A stretch of DNA of 6,101 bases, taken from NCBI GenBank assembly GCA_050486105.1, contig JBJHCR010000363.1:1-6101 (forward strand). The letters run 5' to 3'. Below, one piece after another: positions 1 through 5,532 of this stretch. Source of the stretch: JAEXNA01 sp050486105. Its GTDB lineage: Bacteria; Vulcanimicrobiota; Xenobia; Xenobiales; JADMJV01. The position numbers and the translations under genes were made by a program. The stretch's first letter is position 1, and each line of letters begins with the position of its first letter. The notes under the pieces are model-generated. The model did no database searches and had not been told where the DNA came from. It saw only the letters and a program-made list of their open reading frames with translations.

Positions 1-309
1 CAGGTTCTTGAGCAGATCCTTCTCGGCGGCCCGCTTCTCGCTGAGATCTCCCATCAAACCCGAGAGTTCCGAGGCTTTGCCGGCCACCTCCGCCCGCTCT
101 TGGGCCAAGAGATCCGGCACTTCCTCTTCGGGGTCGGTGTCAGGGGGCAACTCCAGCACCCCACGCAGGTCCTTCTTCTTGGCCTTCAAGGACTTGGTCT
201 CCCCACCAAGGGCGGCTTTCAAAGAGGCATCTCGTTTCTGCTGTTCAGCCAGGGTCTCGCTGAGCCAGTCGGTGGCTCCGGCGGCTTCCAGCTCTTCGCG
301 ACTGGGCAT
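1..309 (-). pseudogene. Broken partial copy of the small charged-protein gene
   Basis: This minus-strand segment matches the intact gene at 5188-5532 over residues 4-111, and then runs off the left edge of the window. In the intact gene codon 7 is AAG (Lys); here it is TAG because of the change at position 315. The ATGGC start region is still recognisable near 325-332 but is two bases short, so the old start is also out of frame. The other protein changes relative to the intact copy are Val51 to Ala, Gln52 to Lys and Phe77 to Leu; the remaining four base differences are silent. Translation could in principle restart at Met9 (309), but no Shine-Dalgarno sequence precedes it. I read this as a recently inactivated duplicate. 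An N-terminally shortened functional protein is the less likely alternative. Confidence 0.75.
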
Positions 310-324
310 ATTCTAATAGGGATC
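1..324. repeat. Direct repeat, left copy (partner 5200-5523)
   Basis: Position 1 aligns with 5200 and the match runs without gaps to 324/5523. I count eight mismatches by eye, at 106, 180, 182, 208, 211, 280, 283 and 315 (about 97.5% identity). The left boundary lies outside the window. To the right, identity collapses just inside the start codon of the duplicated gene, and the sequence beyond is unrelated to that upstream of the intact copy. Confidence 0.95.
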
Positions 325-339
325 GGGCCATCCGCCTGA

Positions 340-439
340 CGGGTACCCGCCGAAGGTGGGTGATGTCCTTCGTCTCGGGCACCTTCGGTGAACGCTTCGC
401 TTGCGGTCCGCAAGCGAAGCGTTACGTCCCCGTTTAAAC
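340..439. repeat. Cluster of inverted repeats, including a perfect 33-base dyad
   Basis: Several dyads sit within 100 bases. (1) A 10-base palindrome, CGGGTACCCG, is at 340-349. (2) On the plus strand, 345-351 can pair with 355-361 (seven pairs, one of them G-U, GAA loop). (3) CCGAAGGTG at 350-358 pairs perfectly with 380-388; this competes with structure 2. (4) The perfect dyad at 391-423 has 16-base arms (AACGCTTCGCTTGCGG and its complement) around a single T. (5) The palindrome GTTTAAAC is at 432-439. No T-run follows the large dyad, so it is not a standard intrinsic terminator. It could be a REP-like element, a dimeric protein-binding site, a cruciform or an end of a mobile element. No coding sequence is evident in 325-584. 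Confidence 0.85.
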
Positions 440-572
440 CAGCAGCCTCCTAGTCTAGAGTGACCACTTGGGCCATGCTCTGCTAGGGAAAAGGTGTACC
501 GGAAGAGGGGTTCGAGACCTATCAATCGGGAGATCTTTTGAAAAAGCAGGGGATTCTCGTCAGGAGATCGAT

Positions 573-579
573 AGAGGGG
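573..579 (+). promoter_or_regulatory. Ribosome binding site of the potassium channel gene
   Basis: AGAGGGG lies five bases upstream of the ATG at 585. This supports that start over the further-upstream in-frame ATG at 468, whose 39-residue extension has no family-like features. Confidence 0.7.
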
Positions 580-584
580 TCGCC

Positions 585-1421
585 ATGAAGGAAAAGTTGG
601 AAAGATTCTGGGAGCCCATAGTCGGAGGAGCGGCACTAGCCACTGTTCCCTTTCTGTTATTCGAAGGCCAGATGGACCCTTCCACATTGTTTATGGGGGA
701 TGTCATCATTTGGTCCATTTTCACCATGGCTTTTCTGAGCGTATTGCTAACCTGTCGAGATCGCGCCGAACGTATCGCCTGGGTTCGCAAATCTTGGCTT
801 GAACTTCTCATCATAATTGGTTCGTTTCCCATTTTGCCTGACAGCCTGCAGTCAATCCGGTTGTTACGTCTAGGCCGGTTCGCTCGTTTTCTCCGTCTAG
901 GTCGCCTTTTGGCTGTAACGTACTTCCTGAAATGGACCCGGCAACGATTCGCTCTTTCGCCGGTGGCTTTTGCCGGTACCACGACGGTGGTTCTTGCCAT
1001 TTTGGGAGCCAACGCTCTCCACATCTTGGAACCTGACCTCGCTCCCGACCTGGGAGTTGGGTTGTGGTGGGCCATCACCACAATGACCACGGTCGGTTAC
1101 GGGGACATCGCCCCAGAAAGCCTTGAAGGCCGGTTTGTGGGAGGCTTCTTGATGGTCTTTGGCGTGGCCATTATGGCCAGCTTCAGCGGTTACCTTGCCT
1201 CCTTCTTGGTAGCCGAGAATGAGGAAAGCACCCAGAATACAGTTGAGGAAAGACTTGACTCCATTCTTTTCAAGATTGAAAGACTGGAGGCGCTGGTGGC
1301 TCAAGGCTCGAATCCCCAGGAAGCTGGACCCCTTGCAGCCACTGAGACCCCATCGCAGCTCTCCAAGAAAAAGGCGACTAGTCTGCCCACAGATCTCCAT
1401 AGTGGCCCAGCAGAAGGATGA
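585..1421 (+). CDS. Voltage-gated-type potassium channel, six membrane segments
   Basis: A 278-residue inner-membrane K+ channel of the bacterial Kv-like (ion transport) family, expected to work as a tetramer. Hydrophobic segments lie at about 12-27 (S1), 36-56 (S2), 72-84 (S3), 89-114 (S4), 122-148 (S5) and 183-209 (S6). S4 carries arginine at every third position (92, 95, 98, 101, 104, 107), the voltage-sensor pattern. The pore helix has WW (161-162), followed by the K+ selectivity filter TTVGYGD (168-174). After S6, residues 220, 224, 227, 231, 234 and 238 are Val, Leu or Ile in perfect a/d heptad spacing, suggesting a short tetramerising coiled coil. No cyclic-nucleotide or RCK domain follows; the last 38 residues look disordered. 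The gene stands alone, between the dyad cluster and a decayed region, and appears intact. The physiological role is unknown. Confidence 0.93.
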   Translation: MKEKLERFWEPIVGGAALATVPFLLFEGQMDPSTLFMGDVIIWSIFTMAFLSVLLTCRDRAERIAWVRKSWLELLIIIGSFPILPDSLQSIRLLRLGRFARFLRLGRLLAVTYFLKWTRQRFALSPVAFAGTTTVVLAILGANALHILEPDLAPDLGVGLWWAITTMTTVGYGDIAPESLEGRFVGGFLMVFGVAIMASFSGYLASFLVAENEESTQNTVEERLDSILFKIERLEALVAQGSNPQEAGPLAATETPSQLSKKKATSLPTDLHSGPAEG

Positions 1422-1558
1422 ACACTTTAGTCATAGCACCTCCGCCTCAAGCAACTCTCAAAGCACGGCTCTAGAAGCTCGCCGCGGAGCCGGAAAAGTG
1501 GATGCCCTGGAATTACCAGAGTGCTAAACACTCACCCGCGGCCGTTGACGAAGCTTAA

Positions 1559-2017
1559 ATTTTCGAGAGGTTCTGCGGGGTTGGGGTAGGTGCGCACGCC
1601 AGCCGACAGGACACGCTTCTGCTAGCTAATACAGGTGAGAGAAGAGATACTTGTCGCTAGACAGATCTGGTTAAGACAGGACAGCTCCTAATGCAGGAGG
1701 CGCCATTTACCATCACTTCACTAGCTCCCTCTGATGAGATGATTGACATGTCTAACAAACGTCTCTCAAAGTTACTCGACGGTTCCGGCAAGAAGCTTGA
1801 GCAAAAAAACAACGATGTCTCTGTTGCACTCCTTCTGGAGTATGGGTCGTTGAGTGTCGTTTTGGGCGGCGATGTGTCAAAGGATGGTTGGTCGACGGCC
1901 CTGAAACGATTGACCGACTCTCCTCGTTTAGTTGAGGCGGTCAAGGCAAGCCACCACGGCTCTGAAAATGACTATTCTGCTGAGTTTTGGGCACGGTGCG
2001 GAGGAGTGGCAGCCTAA
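1559..2017 (+). pseudogene. Remnant of a metallo-beta-lactamase-fold (ComEC-like) hydrolase
   Basis: The clear part is the frame 1691-2017 (108 codons from an ATG). It carries the C-terminal half of an MBL-fold domain of the ComEC/Rec2-like type: an LAPSD stretch (11-15), a beta-strand pair DVSVALLLEYGSLSVVLGGD ending at the metal-site Asp61, and ASHHGS (86-91). The N-terminal half with the HxHxDH metal motif is missing, and the frame ends soon after HHGS, where relatives continue for more strands. The same frame is open from 1559 to 1657 and then meets a TAG at 1658; codons between that TAG and the ATG (TDLVKTGQLL) also look native, which points to in-place decay. The sequence is visibly more AT-rich than the exonuclease and acyltransferase genes, consistent with a separate origin. 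It is unlikely to be catalytically active. Positions 1422-1558 show nothing clear. Confidence 0.72.
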
Positions 2018-2102
2018 ACCGAGCACGGATGCACTGCGATTTTAAAGGCTGAAATGGGATTGTCCAACCAGGAGAAAAGCACGATTTACTCCACGACAAG
2101 CC

Positions 2103-2957
2103 CTAAGGCCGAGCCTTCAGCACTTCAAGCAGTCTTAAAACCGCCCCTTCCAGCTTGTACTCTTCGGCGGCTTGCACCAGAAACTCGGGGTTGGCTGCCT
2201 GTTTCGGGATTTCCATCGATTGAGGGGCGAGCGGCACGTTTCGCACCGGAGGTACCACCTCGCGGGCGCGGGCGAGATACTCCTCGGCGGCCTGGATCTT
2301 CTGCCGCGTGGCCTTGGGGATCTCGGCGACATGGGCCAGCAAGGCTTCGAGACTGCCGTGCTCCTTAATCAGCCGGGCGGCCGTTTTCTCGCCGATTCCC
2401 CGCACTCCCGGCAGTCCGTCTGACGGATCGCCGCGCAGCAGCGCGTAGTCTCCGTAGCGGCGGCCAGGGATGCCGTATTTGCTCTCGATCCAGCCTTCGG
2501 TCACCTCTTCTAGTACGCTGACCCCCTTCTTTGGGTAGAGCACCTTCACCTCGGGGTCGCGCACGAGGTCGAAGAGGTCGCGGTCGCCGGAGAGAACCTC
2601 GACGGGCTCTTTCGCCCCCCCGGCCACGGTGGCGATGACGTCCTCGGCCTCATAGCCGGGAGAGCCGAGGACCGCGAATCCGAGCGCAGCCAGCACCTTC
2701 CTCCCGTACTCTTCCTGGGGAGTGACAGGGTCAGGCTCTTCGCCGACACGCTGGAGCTTGTACATCGGCAGCGCTGCCACCCGAAACTCGGGGCGCCAGT
2801 CGTCATCGACGGCAAAGGCGAGGCGGGTAGGCTCGCGGGTTTGGATGACGCGAGTCAGCATCCCCAAAATTCCGTGCACCCCGCGCATCGGCATGGAAGA
2901 CGGCATGGCGAAATAGGCGCGGTAGAGCATACTAGAATAGTCGATGAGTAAGAGCAT
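2103..2957 (-). CDS. Standalone 5'-3' exonuclease, Pol I N-terminal-domain type
   Basis: A 284-residue, cytoplasmic, FEN-like 5' nuclease corresponding to the 5'-3' exonuclease domain of DNA polymerase I, without any polymerase domain. It is expected to cut 5' flaps or RNA primers with two metal ions. Visible metal and arch residues: Asp6 in IDYSS, then LYRAYFA (11-17); Asp52 with EFR; E103-A-E-D106 in YEAEDVIA; Asp125 and Asp127 in SGDRD; Asp177 and Asp180 in GDPSDGLPGV. The helix-3-turn-helix DNA-binding part follows (GVRGIGEKTAARL, 184-196). In Pol I the third cluster normally reads EADD, so Glu105 replaces one metal-binding Asp. I chose the ATG at 2957 because IDYSS then sits at the family-typical N-terminus; the upstream TTG at 3032 would add an unlikely 25 residues. 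No good Shine-Dalgarno sequence is visible. Length is typical of standalone members. Confidence 0.92.
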   Translation of the reverse strand: MLLLIDYSSMLYRAYFAMPSSMPMRGVHGILGMLTRVIQTREPTRLAFAVDDDWRPEFRVAALPMYKLQRVGEEPDPVTPQEEYGRKVLAALGFAVLGSPGYEAEDVIATVAGGAKEPVEVLSGDRDLFDLVRDPEVKVLYPKKGVSVLEEVTEGWIESKYGIPGRRYGDYALLRGDPSDGLPGVRGIGEKTAARLIKEHGSLEALLAHVAEIPKATRQKIQAAEEYLARAREVVPPVRNVPLAPQSMEIPKQAANPEFLVQAAEEYKLEGAVLRLLEVLKARP

Positions 2958-2967
2958 GGATTGTCGT

Positions 2968-3336
2968 TCAAGGTGCAGCCGGAAAACTCCGTCTAAAGCC
3001 ACCGAACATCGGCGGTAAAGTTGGTCCCCCAAAGACCCGCAGACGGCGCCGCATAGCGAAAAGCAGTAATCGACTGACGGTCAGGGTCAGGATCTCCACC
3101 TAGATGAGCGCCTCAACCACGTGTTGCTTCGAAGACGGCAGTTGGTCCAGCTTGTAGCCTGACTTCAGCTCCTTGAAATGCAGTTCGACCTCCCAACTCG
3201 CCGCGTAAACGCGGGAGATATCCTCTGGTGAAAGCCGCTCCCTAGGGACGTTGGTGATGTAGAGGCGATGCTTGCTGTCTGACGCAAAGTTTGAGGCTAG
3301 ACCGAACACGGATGTAGGATGTGCGGTTCCGAACAT
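2968..3336 (-). pseudogene. Remnant of an IS4-type DDE transposase (C-terminal catalytic part)
   Basis: The 78-codon frame 3100-3336 contains LYITNVP (residues 25-31) followed by the IS4 signature region VYAASWEVELHFKELKS (43-59). The third catalytic acid is Glu51, and Tyr44 and Lys58 of the Y-R-E-K motif are kept, but the Arg position is Ser47. The frame stops at a TAG (3100-3102) directly after VVEALI. Beyond that stop the same frame continues with VEILTLTVSRLLL, which is what IS4-family proteins carry next, so the TAG is a nonsense mutation within former coding sequence rather than the original end. The frame finally closes at 2968-2970. The two upstream catalytic Asp residues are absent; a TGA precedes the fragment in frame. 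No terminal inverted repeats were recognised. It is a dead relic. Confidence 0.82.
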
Positions 3337-3384
3337 TCCCGATCAGATCACTTTCTAAAAATCATCAGCAGAGGGGTCCGATAG

Positions 3385-3407
3385 AGCCGGATCCGGCTTT
3401 CCGGATC
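3385..3407. promoter_or_regulatory. Palindrome and hairpin upstream of the MBOAT gene
   Basis: AGCCGGATCCGGCT (3385-3398) is a perfect 14-base palindrome. It overlaps a second dyad, GATCCGG-CTTT-CCGGATC (3390-3407), a seven-pair hairpin with a four-base loop. The two structures exclude each other. They lie about 100 bases before the proposed start at 3501 and just behind the transposase remnant. An operator or an old mobile-element end are both possible; no promoter was identified. Confidence 0.5.
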
Positions 3408-3500
3408 AGCCGCCTAGACAACGTTTTCTCACCGGCCTGTTCGGCACCCCAGTCCCGGTTCTGGCAGGCGGTGAGGAGTGCACCTCAAAAAGACAAAGTC

Positions 3501-4856
3501 ATGACATCCCTACTAGCCGCGTGTTTCACAACCCCCTTTCTCTATCTGATCTTGGCACTCACTTGGCCCCAATCCCGCCTCCGTCGCGCTCTGGGACCGC
3601 TAGGCTTAATACTCTTTCTCACCTGGTTATTCTGGGGTTCTCACTGCCTCGACCCCCTCCAACGCCTTCTCTGCTGCAGTCTCTGGCTTCTGTACGTGAT
3701 CAAGGGCTGGGCGCTGCTAAACGTACCAGACCTCAGGACGTATTCCCCTCTAGGCTTGCTCCTCTATAGCTATCTCTGGCCGGGGGTGGACCCACGACCG
3801 TTTCGCGAGCGCCAGACCCCTGACGAAACGGCGGCACGCTGGTTTGTCATGGGGTTTCCCACGGCCGCTTTGGGGGTGGCGGCCGGTATGGTGCTGGCGG
3901 TAAACAGCGGCGAACTCTCGCCTGTGACCGTAGGTCTGGCGGGTATTGCGGTAGTTCTCGTCATCGTGCATCTGGGTTACAGCGACATACTGAGCTGCGG
4001 CATGCGTCTGGCCGGGTTCCCGGTTGGCCAGCTCTTCGACCGGCCGTTGCTGAGTCACTCGGTGCGCGACTTCTGGAGCTGCCGCTGGAATCGGCCTTTT
4101 GTGGAAATGAACAAGCTCTTGTTCAGGCCTCTGCTCAAGCCCATGCTAGGCGGCTCCACGGCACTCGCCCTGTTCGCCATTTCCGGGGCGTTGCACGAAC
4201 TCGCTCTCAGCTACCCGCCTGGAGCGGGTTTTGGTGGGCCGCTAGCCTACTTTTTGATCCAAGGTACGGCGATGAAGCTCGAACGACACTGGGACCTCGA
4301 TAGGCGGCGGTGGTTGGGCCGGGTGTGGACCTGGGTGGTGATTCTCCTTCCCGTCCCACTTCTGTTTCACGCCCCCTTCCGTGAGGCACTGGTGTTGCCC
4401 CTGTGGGCCTTTCTGCATTCCCTGCCAGCCCTCTCCGACGGTGAGAGTTTTATGCGCTTTGCTCTGACGGCTGCCGCCTACGGTCATTTTCTGGTCCTGG
4501 TGGCCAGTTCTCAGGTGCCGCACCGCCTGGGATGGAAGGAAGACCTGAAGCCATTACGCCCCCTGAACCGAAAGCTCTTGTGGACCTACGGTGGCTACAT
4601 CGCGGCCATGATCTTACTCTGGGGGGTCCTTACCCTGCAGCTCCTGCCGGAGATGATGGCGGGAGAGCGGGCCGCTCTGGCTCTGGCGGGGGTGATCGCG
4701 CTTTTCTGGTGGTCGAGGGTAGTGGTGGATGCTCTGGTCTTCGAGCACTCGGATTGGCCCGAGGGTGTCGAGTTCGTGCTCGGCCACACTCTCCTGACCA
4801 GCCTGTTCGTGACCATCGCGAGTTGTTACACGGCGCTTCTCTGGTGGCACCTTTGA
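3501..4856 (+). CDS. Wax-synthase-like MBOAT membrane protein with extra C-terminal membrane domain
   Basis: A 451-residue polytopic inner-membrane protein. Residues 1-310 resemble the wax-synthase branch of the MBOAT acyltransferases, which transfer acyl groups from acyl-CoA to lipid alcohols or similar acceptors. The motifs are SVRDFWSCRWNRPF (187-200) and FAISGALHELAL (225-236) with the likely catalytic His232, then a membrane segment ending in KLER (259-262), and FHAPFREALVLPL (289-301), which looks like a usual wax-synthase C-terminus. From about Met318 a second hydrophobic domain follows: QVPHRLGWKEDL (338-349), NRKLLWTYGGY (356-366), and a conserved-looking end, HTLLTSLF to WWHL (429-450). 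From memory this resembles a separate small membrane protein of about 130 residues, so this looks like a gene fusion. The frame is open from 3321, but the ATG at 3501 opens directly into the first membrane segment. No close Shine-Dalgarno sequence; GAGGAG at 3473-3478 is too far upstream. The natural substrate is unknown. Confidence 0.87.
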   Translation: MTSLLAACFTTPFLYLILALTWPQSRLRRALGPLGLILFLTWLFWGSHCLDPLQRLLCCSLWLLYVIKGWALLNVPDLRTYSPLGLLLYSYLWPGVDPRPFRERQTPDETAARWFVMGFPTAALGVAAGMVLAVNSGELSPVTVGLAGIAVVLVIVHLGYSDILSCGMRLAGFPVGQLFDRPLLSHSVRDFWSCRWNRPFVEMNKLLFRPLLKPMLGGSTALALFAISGALHELALSYPPGAGFGGPLAYFLIQGTAMKLERHWDLDRRRWLGRVWTWVVILLPVPLLFHAPFREALVLPLWAFLHSLPALSDGESFMRFALTAAAYGHFLVLVASSQVPHRLGWKEDLKPLRPLNRKLLWTYGGYIAAMILLWGVLTLQLLPEMMAGERAALALAGVIALFWWSRVVVDALVFEHSDWPEGVEFVLGHTLLTSLFVTIASCYTALLWWHL

Positions 4857-5210
4857 AGCTCCCGTCGACAGCTCTATGAACGTTCCCATTTCAGTGCTCT
4901 GGTCAATCCACCTCAAGTTCGCCTCTCCGTCCAACAAGGGAGGTGCCGAATCCATCTCCTCATCGAAGATTCCGGTCCCGGGGTCCCCGACCACCTGGGG
5001 GAATCCATCTTCGAACCCTTCGTCACCACCAAGAAAATAGGGGAGGGCAACGGCCTCGGCTTGGCCGTCAGTCGACGCAACCTAAGATCTTGGGGAGCAG
5101 ACCTTACTTTGGTCGAGTCCTCACTAGGAGGAGCAGGATTCTGCCTGGAGCTGCCTCTGGCCGAGGCGGACGACCATAGGAGAGAACTCACTTCCCAAAC
5201 AGGTTCTTGA
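4857..5210 (+). pseudogene. 3' fragment of a sensor histidine kinase (ATP-binding domain, C-terminal half)
   Basis: The plus-strand frame directly after the TGA at 4854-4856 encodes the second half of a HATPase_c domain: LLIEDSGPGVPDHL (G1 box, from about 4956), IFEPFVTTKK (F box), then GEGNGLGLAVSRR (G2 box, from 5040), LTLVESSLGGAGFCLELPL and a short tail to the TGA at 5208-5210. The phospho-acceptor His region, the N box and any sensor domain are missing, and no in-frame ATG or GTG precedes the domain, so it is a truncated relic. It shares the reading frame of the upstream MBOAT gene but not its function. The last 23 bases overlap, tail to tail, the small gene on the minus strand. A cognate response regulator is not in the window. 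Confidence 0.85.
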
Positions 5211-5532
5211 GCAGATCCTTCTCGGCGGCCCGCTTCTCGCTGAGATCTCCCATCAAACCCGAGAGTTCCGAGGCTTTGCCGGCCACCTCCGCCCGCTCTT
5301 GGGCGAAGAGATCCGGCACTTCCTCTTCGGGGTCGGTGTCAGGGGGCAACTCCAGCACCCCACGCAGGTCCTTCTTCTGGACCTTCAAGGACTTGGTCTC
5401 CCCACCCAGAGCGGCTTTCAAAGAGGCATCTCGTTTCTGCTGTTCAGCCAGGGTCTCGCTGAGCCAGTCGGTGGCTCCCGCCGCTTCCAGCTCTTCGCGA
5501 CTGGGCATATTCTTATAGGGATCTTCAGCCAT
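5188..5532 (-). CDS. Small charged protein of unknown function (114 residues), intact copy
   Basis: I do not recognise the family. The protein is rich in Glu, Asp, Lys and Ala, has no Cys, no signal peptide and no membrane segment, so it is likely a soluble cytoplasmic protein. It appears to have two helical halves, about 11-42 and 76-112, joined by an acidic, proline-bearing linker (ELPPDTDPEEEVPD, 61-74). The start is ATG 5532, with AGAGGAG five to six bases upstream; the in-frame alternative at 5553 lacks this support. Evidence that it is a real gene: a good ribosome binding site, and a second copy in the window (1-324) in which four of eight differences are silent. It overlaps the 3' end of the histidine-kinase remnant tail to tail. 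Function not predicted; a scaffold- or adaptor-like role would only be a guess. Confidence 0.77.
   Translation of the reverse strand: MAEDPYKNMPSREELEAAGATDWLSETLAEQQKRDASLKAALGGETKSLKVQKKDLRGVLELPPDTDPEEEVPDLFAQERAEVAGKASELSGLMGDLSEKRAAEKDLLKNLFGK
5200..5523. repeat. Direct repeat, right copy (partner 1-324)
   Basis: This is the right-hand member of the 324-base direct repeat described at 1-324. It lies within the intact small gene, covering codons 4-111. Same-orientation copies about 5.2 kb apart could recombine to delete or amplify the segment between them. Confidence 0.95.

Noticed and set aside
8..316. Plus-strand frame across the left repeat, and its equal at 5207-5518
   Set aside because: It is conserved only because the DNA is repeated. 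It is antisense to the small gene, is serine/alanine-rich with no domain, and the intact minus-strand frame has the ribosome binding site.
391..423. Intrinsic terminator
   Set aside because: The stem is strong but the loop is a single base and no T-run follows on either strand.
325..439. Known riboswitch (glycine or guanidine type) suggested by the paired elements and a TCAGGCGGATGG stretch on the minus strand
   Set aside because: The conserved core sequences of those classes are not present, and no regulated gene follows in the right direction; only generic dyads can be claimed.
432..439. Integron attC-like site around GTTTAAAC
   Set aside because: The paired core sites with the expected spacing and asymmetry are not found, and there is no integrase gene.
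2018..2031. Short repeat ACCGARCACGGATG shared with 3301-3314
   Set aside because: Thirteen of fourteen bases match, with no extension on either side; this can occur by chance and the two sites show no other shared structure.
2958..3032. Upstream TTG start for the exonuclease
   Set aside because: The 25 added residues lie inside the transposase-relic reading region and before the family-conserved N-terminus.
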